Shown here one piece after another: positions 25,201-48,400 of a stretch of 64,000 nt of DNA. A program made the position numbers and the translations under genes. This stretch comes from Glandiceps talaboti (taxonomy: Eukaryota; Hemichordata; Enteropneusta; Spengelidae). The notes under the pieces are model-generated. The model did not search any database. It worked only from the letters and a program-made list of their open reading frames with translations, and was not told the origin of the DNA. The number at the start of each line of letters is the position of its first letter. Within the stretch, counting starts at the first letter, position 1. The DNA is taken from positions 12,605,546 through 12,669,545 of the forward strand of contig NC_135557.1 of assembly GCF_964340395.1 (NCBI RefSeq). The letters run 5' to 3'.

Positions 25201-27565
25201 AAATTCTATGTTACGTTCATATCATAATCAGTATTTTACTTTCATTCACATCGAATCTCGCTCTTCTCTTCACTACAATCAGCACAGCTCATTTAGTCTG
25301 TTCTATGTAGATTGAGAATGAGGTAGTTTGACCGCATGGGGGCGTGATACATTGTCCGTACTGACTCAAAGTGATGAGTAAAAACAACATGATTGAAGGA
25401 ACAGTGTTATAATCAAACAAAATGAACAATACAAACTACAAATCAAGCTGTAATCACGTTAGTCTGAAATAGAGTTATACAAATTGGCAAAATCCGCCTA
25501 AGGAGATGTATTCTTTCCTCAACGGCAAGGCATTCTGAGAAATGAAGCAATATCTCCTTTACATTTGCGTATACAATGCAGATTCTGTTAGATGAGCGCA
25601 CGACCAAATCATTAAGTATTGAAATTGAGCCGAACATACAAATCGGGTTCACCAAAAGCGATGAGTGAATGAACTTATAAACTATGACCTGGATGAATAC
25701 ATTAAAAATAGTAATCATTGATGTACATTCCCTGGTTCCACTCTCCTTTTTGTCTTAATTTTCTACTTTTATAACCGAGTAATACAAATATCTGTGCTTT
25801 CCTTGTATCATCATTATCACAGTCTCCTATCTGACCAAAATAAATTGTTACCCCACGAATTCAATTCTTATGGCTTCTTGGTATCTGTTTTTATGTATAC
25901 ACTTTGCATTTCCGAAACCCCGCAATTACAATTTTTGATGTAATAGATGGAATTAGTGAAAACTTGTTAAATAGGTAGCTATATTTCGAGAAATGTCTTT
26001 GAACTTGTTAAATACACAATATTGTCCTTGGTAACAGTCCACATCTGTGTACTGTCAGTGCCATTTTCTATTGTGCATTTTACGAACAGTAATAACACTG
26101 CATCTTCACAGCTACTTCTCGTAGTCCATGTGAGGTCATTATCACTCGGAGAGTTGGTATTATATACGACACATGATCAAAACCTTGGTCGAATACCACA
26201 ATGAGTTGTGAACTCACCCATGATACAGTTCAATAACACAGAGTCTACAGTACCATAGAAATATCTTGCAAATTAGAAGGGGAGACAGTATCAAAGCTAA
26301 ATAGGTCTGCTTCATACAGACACGATCACAGAGACTTAGGGAAAGACAAAAGTACACACAGGCACACTGTTGGACCAGAACAAAAGAATACTCCTTTGAT
26401 AACCGTAATGCGATGACTTAGGATGAATGCCCGGCCTTTAATTGTTATTGTCAGTTGCTATCTAGGTCACATTGATATCAGTGTCTGAAAGAGTCTTTCA
26501 AATACCGCCAGGACTGCCGTTAATTGACGTATCAGTGTTACACTATATACTTTACTGAACATTTTGAAATAAATTTCAGTACCGTGTGAACGTATCTGTT
26601 TGATACAACCAAGCAGGAACCAATAAGAAACTGGACATGCTATATAATATTGGAATATTTTGACACAGTACTTCTTATCAACTGAGTTTATAGCCTGTTC
26701 CTTACCCGCTGGTCATATGCTTTTCATTCTATTGAATTGCCCGTGTACATGTACATAGCGCATCCTATCCCGGTGATACTACAGTGACCTCAAAGCTGTT
26801 TGGCATTGACAATTGTCAGAGTCACCTCGAGTCATTGTGACCGACAGTTTGCATTTAACGCAAGTCATAAAAGTTGTATTATGACCGCTGAATACGGTCC
26901 AGTAGTTATCACAAACCTAATACAATGTCTAAGAATTCTTTTCATGCACTGCAACAAGTTGATGGTAAAAAGCACATCACAAACTGTTGGTTTTTACACA
27001 GACAGGTGAGAAATGCTCGGAGAAAGGTAGAAATATACAAAGGTACAAAAGTGTGACAGAAAGCGGATCAATCAATATCTCCGTTGATGAAATTATATTC
27101 AGATAAGGCTAACAGGTTTGGTGTGAAAAATACCGGAACCAATAAGAAACTGGACATGCTATATCATATTTGAATATTTTGACACGGTACTACTTATCAA
27201 TTGAGTTTATAGCCTGTTCCTTACCCGCTGGTCATATGCTTTTCATTCTATTGAATTGCCCGTGTACATGTACACAGTGCACATCCTACCCCGGTGATAC
27301 TACAGTGACCTCAAAGCTGCTTGGCATTGACAATTGTCAAGGTCGCCTCGAGTCATTGAGACTCTGACAGTTTGCATTTAACGCAAGTCATAAAAGTTTT
27401 ATTATGACCGCTGAATACAGTCCATTAAATTATCACAAAGCTAATACAATGTCTAAGAATTCTTTTCATGGACTGCAACAATTGAAGGCGAAAAAAAGCA
27501 CATCTCAAACTGTTGGTTTTTACACAGACATGTAAGAAATGATCGGAGAAAGGTAGAAATATACA
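22216..27565 (+). repeat. Tandem array of the 2.6-kb unit, cluster 2
   Basis: Two units with anchor spacing about 2603 bp (24321 and 26924) plus a partial end unit. Inverted relative to cluster 1 and in the same orientation as cluster 3. The first 2.3 kb is almost identical to 45430-47720. The anchor frame is shifted in the second unit by loss of one A. Confidence 0.8.
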
Positions 27566-27815
27566 AAGGTTTAGAAATTAGCCGGTGTGATCACTTGGAT
27601 TTCGTTTTTACATGAAATTACAGATGTCAATTGGAACCATATACTTATCCTGAAACGATTTCAACGTCTGGCTTATTAATCGTTACAGTATTCATCAAAC
27701 ATGATGTTGGAACAAGTTTTGGATTATAAATGTTCAACTTCAAAGCGAGGTAAGTGTCTCTGTCAAAAGTTAAAAGTCGTTACAATGCTTACATGTGATC
27801 GATACTGTGTGTGTG

Positions 27816-27857
<42 letters not shown>

Positions 27858-28587
27858 AGTGTGTGTATTGATGTATATTTTGTTCTTGTCTACTTGACTT
27901 TATATTTTAAAATCCAAGCAAGGACAAATGTATTGCAGGAGATTTATATTGAACTCCATTGATCGACGAAAGCTTGATGTTACAGCGGTCAACAGAAACA
28001 CATGGACATAAAATGAACTATTCAACATACTACCATATTGAAATATACGTCACCCCAAAAAACTAAATTCTTCTACTTTTAATTACTTTTTTTTAAAAGT
28101 TTTTATATTAAAATAATTTTTGGCTTTTTTTCCGGTGGGGGGGGGGGGTTATAACCATTTGTTAGCTGACAACATTATTTACAAGTTGATTTAAGTTGGA
28201 AAGGCCACATGCTAGTCTTACAGTGTTATTGTACACTTGATATGGAAACTATAAATGATTGTGCAAACGAGTAAAACGCTTTATTAGTTGGGTGTTCAGA
28301 TTGGTAAATACACCGATTCCGAATATCTGCTGCTGTACATTATACTATATAGACAAAATATGTCATCGTTCTTTGATGGATGGGTGGATGGGTAGAAACA
28401 ACTACTGGAGAATGTCAAGGTTGACTTAGAGATAATCGTATTTCTGGCAAATGTGTACGTGTAAGGATAAACATAAGGGGAGTGTCAAAACAAGGGTCCG
28501 GGGGGAAATAATCGAGAAACACCACCAACAACAACAACAACATCGACATCAACATCAACAACATCACGAACAACATCAACAAAATCG

Positions 28588-28636
<49 letters not shown>

Positions 28637-29148
28637 GAACAACAAAAACAACAACAATTTATGCCTGCTGGCCATTTAGATGATTCCTCAAATGTTCAAA
28701 TTCGGTGTAAGTTGTTTCAATAAAATAGTACAGACAACCAAACCAAAAAGAAACTGGTTAAACAGTTAATGTTAGCAGTCAACCACGGTGACCTGATTGT
28801 TGCTTGCCTAAACATGAGCTAGTAACCGAAGTGTGTCCATCATACGGTATATCAATATAAGATTATTAACGTTTCGTCACAATAACCATAGGATATGGCA
28901 GAATCTGTCCTTCTATCCACAACTTCGTGTCTTGAAATATCGTTTTGGTTGATTTACTTGCAAGAAAATGACATTCATGGAAGATCTCCCTTAGACTATC
29001 TACTAGAACTTAAATGAGATATGTCAGAACCCTTTCATGCTCGGGTGCAAGTGTGATGTACTCGGGACATTTGAACGAGTGCTTGCAGTGTTCTCTGCTG
29101 CAATACCCTCTTAAACGTGGAGCAGAAAACACAACCAGCACAAGTGCA

Positions 29149-29149
<1 letters not shown>
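27566..29149. repeat. Spacer block, partial copy 2 (inverted)
   Basis: Matches 13750-15410 inverted and 53511-55100 in the same orientation. It includes (GT)n, a poly-G run near 28136, and CAA/ATC repeats. The homology stops at 29149, where the LINE fragment begins. No gene. Confidence 0.7.

Positions 29150-29194
<45 letters not shown>
29150..29194 (+). repeat. (AAT)n tail of the LINE
   Basis: About 15 AAT units abutting the LINE 3' UTR; absent at the matching positions near 13745 and 55105. Confidence 0.9.
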
Positions 29195-29195
<1 letters not shown>

Positions 29196-29770
29196 GATGA
29201 TTTGTAATGCGCCTCATCTCCGAAGAGCTCGAAGCGCAGAGGAGGAGTGGGTACAGAAATAGTTAATGGAAATGTGAATTCAAGGTAATGTGTATTAAAT
29301 AAAATGAGAAAGAAAAACAGTTATTAGCAGTTGAAGAGGTGAGTTTTGAGAGAATGTCTGAAGGTTGACAAAGATTTGAAATGGCGAAGATCAAAAGGGA
29401 GGTGGTTCCATGAAGTAGGGCCAATGTAAGAGAAGGATCTTTCACCAAATGTTTTGGTTGACACCCTTGGAACACAGGGAAGACTAGAATCAGAAGACGG
29501 CAGCCAATGAATTTTTCTAAGAAGAGGTTGTACATGATCGAACTTTTTAGCTTTGAAGACAAGCCGAGCTGCAGCATTTTGTGCATGCTGTAGTCTGTCA
29601 GTGAGGTGTTTAGGACAACCAGAGAGAAGAGCATTACAATAGTCTAAGCGAGACAGGATGAGTGTGGAGACAAGTGTTTGAGTGGCACTAGAAGTGAGAA
29701 AGTGACGAATAGAGCTGATTTGTCTCAGTTGAATGTAGGCGGCTTGCATGTGCGTTGCACATGAGAACAG
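29150..29770 (-). mobile_element. CR1/L2-like LINE 3' fragment with internal deletion
   Basis: The minus-strand frame 29782-29324 contains TLILSRLDYCNALLSG, RLQHAQNAAARLVF and KIHWLP, and then jumps to TKTFGERSFSYIGPTSWNHL and FRHSLKTHLF. These are the typical C-terminal motifs of CR1/L2-group reverse transcriptases, but the 50-60 residues normally between HWLP and the TKTFG block are missing. The short 3' UTR ends in GCGCATTACAAATCAT and an (ATT)n tail (29150-29194), also typical of this group. It lies exactly where the homology with the other spacer and 5' flank copies is interrupted. Confidence 0.8.
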
Positions 29771-31834
29771 AGGTCGAAACATTCAAATAAAGCATTTGAG
29801 ATAAATCAAAGTCACACATAAATCAGTAATGGTCTTGCTCGGAAAACCTGTATTTTCCAAAGTTGGTCAATTAAAATATCTCAAATAAGCTATTTTTTGA
29901 TAATGTCCGTATTTCAAAAACATGTTGTGTCGTTCAGTAAAAGGGTGCTGGTATTTCAACTGGATGGATATATGGGTATATATGCAAATTACCCAACCTC
30001 CAAAATATTGTTGTGTTTGGTAAACTTATCATGAGTGGAGACTTTATATCAACAGTTGATTTAACTAAGTATAAAATGTTATCACCTATACTAATACAAC
30101 GTTGCAATGACAGGCTCCAAAATGACGTCAGACTCAATATATCGGCTTCTAGGCACTATCTGAGTGGCATTTTCAAAGGCAAAAAATAAACGTTGTTTCA
30201 ATTATAACGACGTTGCTTAGACTTCATTCATTTTCCATACAACCCTGGTCTTGATTGTATGGGTGGGTGGATAGATAAATTGATGGGCAAGTGGAGTGTT
30301 TGTTAATAATGTTTCTAATGGTTCTTGTAGTGAAGAAATCAGGTTTTGATTAGACGAAAACAGACTTTTTCCCACGATATGGGGCCCCTTGGACGTGAAT
30401 AGAACTATTGTCAAAATCTATCTCTATTGACAAAATTGACAAGCCTCTTTAAACATCCCCTGGCATTATTATAACCCTGTCGAATAAAACGTTGCAGTCA
30501 ACTGTTCATATGTTTGTATATGTCACACACTAGAGAAAGGGAACGGTCTAGGACAAACTAAGGTACTGTAATCGACCAACCAAGCGTTCACTCATAAACA
30601 TTGAGTGATAACAGCAAAATCCCAAACATAAAATGTTTTTTTTTGGTACAAACATTTACTAGTTAAAGACATTTAAACCTGACAAATTTTGAACTAAATA
30701 GCATTACTCATTCTTGTGCGCATGGCCAATTGTAACCAACTCCCTAAAGTGAATATAGGGCAAGTATTCTATGGAAGTGTACATCATTTATCCATTTTGT
30801 TGTTAACAACGAAGTATTCGTAACTATAAACAAATCATGTTGCCATCGAAAACAAATATGATATTTGAATGTCAATGATAGTTATGTTTTCACCAATGAA
30901 ATTACCGAATTGAGCAAGAATTTACATCTCAATGCTAGTTTTGACCAATTATACAGTTGAACTGAAAAAAATAATTTGCATTTCGCCACTCCCTTACTGT
31001 ATTTTAGTCCTAGTGTTCAGGCAACATCATCAGTAGCTCTCCATCGGCATCTGTGGCTGTTTGAAATTGTTGAAACAAGGTAGGCATGAAAATATGTTTA
31101 AATTTTATGTGCGATTTTCTCCGACAAATTTTTCTCCGATGTAAAAATCAGTCAAATTTTACATTTAGGAAGGCGACCACTTCTTATTTTTCGCTTGATG
31201 TTGACGAATATTTTTTTGTTATCATTGAAGTCCTACATATAATATCAGCTTTAAGACCTAAATTTGTAGCATGGGCTTTCAATGTGTCTCATAACTACGG
31301 TGCTAATACAAGAGCAATATCGACTTGTTTTTCATATTAATTTATCTTTTTCCATTCATCTCGTACTCATTTTTTGTTACCGTGGCTGTCATTCCTGTTA
31401 GGGTTGCCCCTACACCTAGTGCCTTCTCAGTTTCCGTTCAACCGCTCTTCTTGTCGACACACTTATCTTTGGTTATTCATAAGGAAAGGTGGCCTCGTCG
31501 ATCAGCAACCGTTTATTTAAAAAAAACCCACAACATTGAGCTTTTTGCGAACGAAACGCAAACGTTGTAGATAATTAATCGATAAAACTCGATTTTTTAT
31601 GATCTCTACAACTACAAATTAATCAAGTGACATATTCGGTATATAGTCATTTCAATGAAATCGTACTACAACGTACAACTCCTTCTGACCTATTATGGGT
31701 AACTTAAAACTAAAACGTAAGACACTGGTCTGTAACCAAGTAACATATCTATTTAAAAAGTGTAATTTATTGCTTGTGGAATTGTAGAAAATGATTTCAG
31801 GTTTTGATTTTGGATTTTTCTGTTTCAATTTCAG
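29771..31834. repeat. 5' flank of the centre gene, inverted match to 10006-12468
   Basis: Carries the 72-nt non-coding exon. Otherwise no gene is visible. It is nearly base-for-base the reverse complement of the left flank, so the promoter of both genes, if it lies here, should be shared. Confidence 0.7.
31008..31079 (+). other. Non-coding 5' UTR exon of the centre gene
   Basis: A 72-nt segment with acceptor CTTACTGTATTTTAG and donor GTAGGC, matching the exon at 11130-11201. Its stops exclude a coding role in line with the ATG exon. Confidence 0.5.
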
Positions 31835-31859
31835 TTGAATTCAAAAAGACGAAAACAAC

Positions 31860-31867
<8 letters not shown>
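31835..31867 (+). other. Exon with the start codon (centre gene)
   Basis: A 33-nt exon after acceptor GTTTCAATTTCAG. The ATG is at 31860, leaving 8 coding nt (ATG AAA AG) before donor GTAAGC. Joined to the exon at 35721 it gives MKSSLGIALF, so this start brings the hydrophobic signal core into frame. Confidence 0.7.
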
Positions 31868-41981
<10,114 letters not shown>

Positions 41982-44900
41982 AATACAAAGTTATGATGTG
42001 AGTATGTTATATAAAGTTATTTGAGTTTGGCATTGTAGAGTAGAGTAGAGTATAGTGAGTCTGATATCTATATTTGAACAGGAAACTTAAATGATCACGC
42101 GTGTGTCTGTGTCTGTGTCTGTGTCTGTGTCTGTGTCTGTGTCTGTATCTGTGTCTATGTCTGTGCCTGTGTGCATGTGTTTGTGTGTCTATTTGCGTGT
42201 ATCTGTGCATGTGTTTCTATTATTATATCCATGCACATACCAGTGATACTAGTAGTTTGTTGCTTGTATTAAATTGAAAAGTCAAGAAAAAAAAGATGAA
42301 AGAATACTGAAACATTCGTGGATCGAGGATGATTCAATAGACAAATAACGACACGGGAAAAGGAAGAGTTTTCAGTATTATAATACTATGATGCACATGT
42401 AATACAGCGGGTTTCACAATACCGTTCAACATCTCTATTTGATATAACCACAAAGATATGAAACTCTCAATATGAAACTGCACATCCTACACTTCAGGAT
42501 ATCAATTTATTGCTACATTTTGTCTAAATGAAACACATGTAAATAATTTAAATGTATGTACTGTAACAAGACGCAGATGCGCTGCTGCTAATGTTTTGAA
42601 GTCTACATTTTCTGTCTGCATCATGGCACAGTTCATTTCATTTCATTTTAGACAAAATGTGGCAAGAAACTATTCTTCAACATTAGGGCACTAGGGCGCT
42701 TCTCTTGTGGCGACCATTCAACAAATTTCCGAATTTATTTGGACGAATAATTTTTATTATTATATAATCATTTCAATCTTGCTGTAGCATGCGTAGCTTC
42801 TAATTATCTTCTGCGTGGTTGTATCAAAGACAGAAGTTGTACAGTGTTTTGAAATTCACTGTACATATTTATTGGTAGCCGTACTGTGTGATTATTTTCC
42901 TGTTTGTTTCTGGTGTGTCACTTTTATTCATGATGTTTCATTTTTCTTCCAGATTCCAGGCTAGCTGCCAAGAAAAATAAATTGAGTGTATTAATATTCA
43001 GATTTGCCATTTAATTTTTTGATAATGCACCGCAGTTCGTCTTTCTCTGTTAGCCAGTATACAGCATGAATAATAATCTATATTTGTCAAACTAAAATTT
43101 ATTCAATTGTAACAGGTATTGCAGGGGTAAGCTCTCCCCACCACCTTTCATCTACGTACACACGGACTGAAATTCATCGTCTTTAAATAACCAAACTTCC
43201 GTAGATACAGCTAAAAGCTAAAAATTGTCCCTTTTGAAAATTGTAATCAATATTTAGAAGTCAATATTTCATACAACCTCTCTTTGAAATTTCAACAATA
43301 TTTTTGTTAAAATGTCGACGATTCTATAAGTATAGGCTTTGTTTTTGTTTACTACAACTTGTCTAAACCATCTAATACACATATATTTACTATTGCAAAT
43401 GTGTTTTAATATAATTGACTATGTTAACCAATCTTTGGTTGTCTGAATGATATCATAGGCAAGGCATTATCTCGACATGCATACATGACGATTGGTGTTT
43501 GCTATGACGTTACAATGGATGGTATAAACACAATGGGTTATCGTTATATCCAATGTAGTGATCGCCCTCTATGTTTTGGATGACAGCGTAACCGAGTTGA
43601 ACACTAATTTGAATATTCATATATCTTTACTTGCACAACAACGTAATTCAAAAGAAATAAGATCCTCTCTGTAAGTAACTGATACTTGTGGTAAAACACC
43701 CTGTCCACCATGATGTTTACATGCAATGTCGTGATCATGTCTGCACTGATTGTGCTATTGTTAAGACAACCTAACTTTGGAATAAAAACTTCATCATATG
43801 TCATGGAGAATATTTTATACTCTAGGAAGGTTAATTATTCATTCACCGTCAACGGTCAAAGGTCAAATACTCTGATCTGTGTTAAATTTCACTTTGTTTT
43901 CGTGTAAACTCAAAATGATAGATTTATACTCTCAGCTCAAAACCATCACAAAACAAATCTGAATATCCAAAATCTAACTAAATTGTGCATAATTCAAAAT
44001 ATTTCGATTTAAAGTCAACTTGACAGAAAGAGGTAGTCTTATTCTACCCCGAATAAGTCAAATGTTTAAAAATCTGTACCTCATTTCTTGAATTCTAAAT
44101 TCGGAAATGAATCCAACGTCAATGCATTTAATTTTATATTCTTATATAATGTCTTGTCGTTAGTAAACTTGACCGAAGGAGAGCGGTTTATTCTATTTCG
44201 ACTAGGTCAATAACAAGAAATCCATCTCTCTTGACGAAATTCAATACCTAAGACAAAATCAAATGTTTAATAGTTTATTGAACTCTGCGTGTGGTTAAAT
44301 CTAAGATACGTGAATGTCGTCTTAACTTGACGGAAAAAAATAAATTTATCCTATCTCGATTAGGTCAAAGGTCAACAGCAGCAAATAAACCAACGTGCTG
44401 TGAACGAATTACAAAGAAAATAACGTTTTATGCATTGAACTACAATTTAAATTTGTAAGATCAGAATTCAGAGTAAATTTAACCGAAAGAAATGGATTTA
44501 TTCTATATCGACTAGGTTAAAGATTGTATTTTTGACGTCATAATACTGTAAACAAAATGAATGAAATTGTACCAATAAATCCTATGGAGTTATGTGGCAT
44601 TGCCTGGAAATAATTTGTACTGGTCCTTTTTTACACATTATTTGTTTGAATACATCGGGTGTGTATCTTAATAATAACACAGCGCTAACAATAACTTGAA
44701 CAGTGATTAACTCTCGTTAGTTTGCTACTTGACACACTTTGACACTAAAGTGGAATATTTCTTTAACTTTGGCATTAGTCTTTATGAATTATCCGTCAAA
44801 GTGTTGAAATTGTTCATTGACAATATATTCCATCATATTATATGTTTTGCTGTGTTATTAAGAAAGATACCGTCCTGGTGTTTTGTATTCTGCAAGGTGC

Positions 44901-45429
44901 TTGATTGAATGTGAGTGCATAAAGTTGAAAGTGTTATTACTCAACCGAATTTATCCAGATTTCGGAGGCCCAATAAAGCTTGTTATCGATTTTTTGAGAG
45001 GAGATCAAGTGTTCCCTCAACCAGAGCCACAATTTGTCAAAAGTTCAAATAAAAAAATAAAAACCTGTTATTAGGAAACCTGACATAAATTAGTCATGGT
45101 GATTCAAAAAATGATGTACTCAAAATTGAGGTCAAAGGTTACGAATATTTAAGATCATTCAACATGGCGCACTTAAGATTGAGGTTAAAGGTTACAAATA
45201 TTTCTGAAGATACTTAAAAATGGCTTACTCAAGATGGAGGTCAAAGGAAAGGTCAACAAACAGATGATGAATGATTATTGTCATAAATTGGTGACGAAAC
45301 AAATTAATGCACATTATACTGTGTACTAACTGTTCAACTGCCCTGTTTGACACTGAACGCATAGAATATATCACAACCGTCGCCAGCAGGCAAAACCGGT
45401 CCGTCTCATTCGATTGTAAATCATGCATG
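41982..45429. repeat. 3' flank of the centre gene, copy 2 (inverted)
   Basis: Reverse complement of 56350-59878 and, less closely, of 424-3870. Contains the (GTCTGT)n tract, the degenerate repeats of the flank and an AGGTCAAAGGTCA site at 44362-44374. No gene. Confidence 0.75.
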
Positions 45430-48400
45430 TATTATATACCAGCAGAACACCAGTCATGTCAAAAGAAACTTGAAATGGTCATTGATCAATAGTTAATAAG
45501 CAGTATATTCATAATATCTTTATTCGACATCATTTATAGTAACTATGGTACGAGATTCACATGTTGTGATATTATACACTGTATTTTTAGGCGTAGTTTT
45601 AGCGCCCTCAACTACTAGGTTGCGTACAGGCATAAGTAAAGTATTCCCCTCTCGGTCAAGTCGATGTCCCCTTTCAGTTGTTCTTTGGTTGGACAACAAA
45701 TAACAAAATAATTCAATTCAGTATGTACCATTTTAAATTATAACCGATGAGCGTTATGGACTTTGTATGTATTCGTTATGTAAAATCAACCATTCTTCAA
45801 TATTGTCATTGATTGTACAGACATTCCCAAAATTATGTACAGTCATCAACATGTAATATACTGTTTAAACTCTATCTTACGTTCATATCATAATCAGTAT
45901 TTTACTTTCATTCACATCGAGTCTCGCTCTTCTCTTCATTACTATCTCCACAACTAATTAGTCTGTTCTATGTAGATTGAGAATGGGGTAGTCTGACCGC
46001 ATGGGGGCGTGATACATTGTCCATACAGACTCAAAGTGATGAATAAAAACAACATGAGTTAAGGAACAGTGTTATAATCAAACAGAATGAACGATACAAA
46101 CTACAAATCAAACTGTAATCACGATAGTCTAAAATAGAGTTATGAAAATTGGCAAAGTTTGCCTAAGGAGATGGATTCTTTCCTCTATGGCAAGTATTCT
46201 GAGAAATGAAGCAATATCTCCTTTACATTAGCATATACAATGCAGATTCTGTTAGATGAGCGGACAACCAAAACTCTAAGTGCTGAAATTGAGACGAACA
46301 TATGAACTTACAAATCGGGTCTACCAAAAGTGATGGGTGTATGAACTTATGAACTATGACCTGGATGAACACATTAAAAATAGTAATCATTGATGTACAT
46401 TCCCTGGTTCCACTCTCCTTTTTGTCTTAATTTTCTACTTTTATAACCGAGTAATTCCTTTTATCATCATTACCACACTCTCCTGTCTGACCAAAATAAA
46501 TTGTTATGCCACGAACTCAATTCTTGTGGCTTCTTGATATCTGTTTTTATGTATACACTTTGCATTTCCTAAACCCCACAATTACAATCATGTTTGATAA
46601 CATGTAATAGATGGAATTAGTGAAACCAGTGTTAAAGAGGTAGCTTTATCTCGTGAAATGTACAACTTGTCAAATAAACTAATATTGTTCTGGATAACAG
46701 TCCACATCTGTCTACTGTCAGTGCCATTATCCATTGTGCATCTAACGAACGGTGATAACACTGCATCTTCACAGCTACTTCTCGCAGTCCATGTGACGTC
46801 AGTATCACTCGGAGAGTTCGTTTTATATACTATACATGATCAAACCTTTAGTCAAATACCACAATGAGTTGTGAACTCACCCATGATACGCTTCAATAAC
46901 ACAGAGTGTACAGTACTGCAGAATTATCTTGCAAATTAGAAGGGGAGACAGTATCAAAGCTAAATAGGTCTGCTTCATACAGACACGATCACACAGACTC
47001 AGGGAAAGACAAAAATACACACAGGCACACTGTTGGACCAGAACAAAAGAATACTCCTTTGATAACCGTAATGCGATGACTTAGGTTGAATGCCCGGCCT
47101 TTAATTATTATTGTCAGTTGCTATCTAGGTCACATTGATATCAGTGACTGAAAGAGTCTTTCAAATATCACCTGGACTGCCGTTAATTGACGTATCAGTG
47201 TTACACTATATACTTTAGTGAACATTTTGCAATGAATTTCACAGTACCGTGCAACGTTTCTGTTTGATAGAACCACGCAGGAACCAATACGAAACTGGAC
47301 ATGCTATATAATATTGGAATATTTTGACACGGTACCACTTATCAACTGAGTTTATAGCCTGTTCCTTACCCGCTGGTCATATGCTTTTCATTAGAATTGC
47401 CCATGTACATGTACACAGTGCATCCTACCAAGGTGATACTACAGTGACCTCAAAGCTGCTTGGCATTGACAATTGTCAGGGTCGCCTCGAGTCATTGAGT
47501 CCGGTGAATACAGTCCATTGAGTTATCACAAAGCTAATACAATGTCTAAGAATTCTTTTCATGCACTGCAACAATTTGAAGGTAAAAAAGCACATCACAA
47601 ACTGTTGGTTTTTACACAGACATGTGAGAAATACTCGGAGAAAGGTAGAAATATACAAAGGTACAAAAGCGTGACAGAAAGCGGGTCAATTGATATATCC
47701 GTGGATAAAATTATATTCAGATAAAGCTAACAGGTTTGGTGTGAAAAAACAGTGATAATGAGTTATGTGGTGACACAGCTATAGAAAATTTTTTTTTGGA
47801 CAAAAGAGTAATCAAAGGTAATTATCGTGACTTCACTAATATAATAACACCAATGCAATAACCTAATATTGCATGCCTGCCCTTTAATTGCTACAGGGCA
47901 TTTCTATCTGGGTCAATTTTAATACCAGTGACTGAGATGGTTGTCAAAATTTATGGATTTTCATTTGATGGGCCTACTAAAATAAAATTGGATGTGGCAG
48001 CCTACTCATCTCGCTAGACCGGCCGAGGCCTTTCAACAAAAATACACAAAAGAAAAATTAAAAAAAAAAAACAGACTATGCCATTACTTCAAACATTACA
48101 ATGCATTATAATATATAAGTCGATTCCTCATTCTAAAGAAATTTTATAGTGTTCACATCTGGTGCGGTGACCACACAGCAGCCAGGAGGATAAAAGTTGT
48201 AGTATGGATAGAATGTACGTCATGATTCGAATGTCTTTCACAGCATACATTCCCAAGAATAAGTTCTTTCATTTGGTTTTGTTTTTGTTTTATCTTTTTG
48301 TTCATTGTTTTATAAATCGAATTAGTGCCATTATAAATTATAACCGATAAGCACTATGGGCTTTGTATGTAATCAGACATTCCCAAAACTATATACAGTC

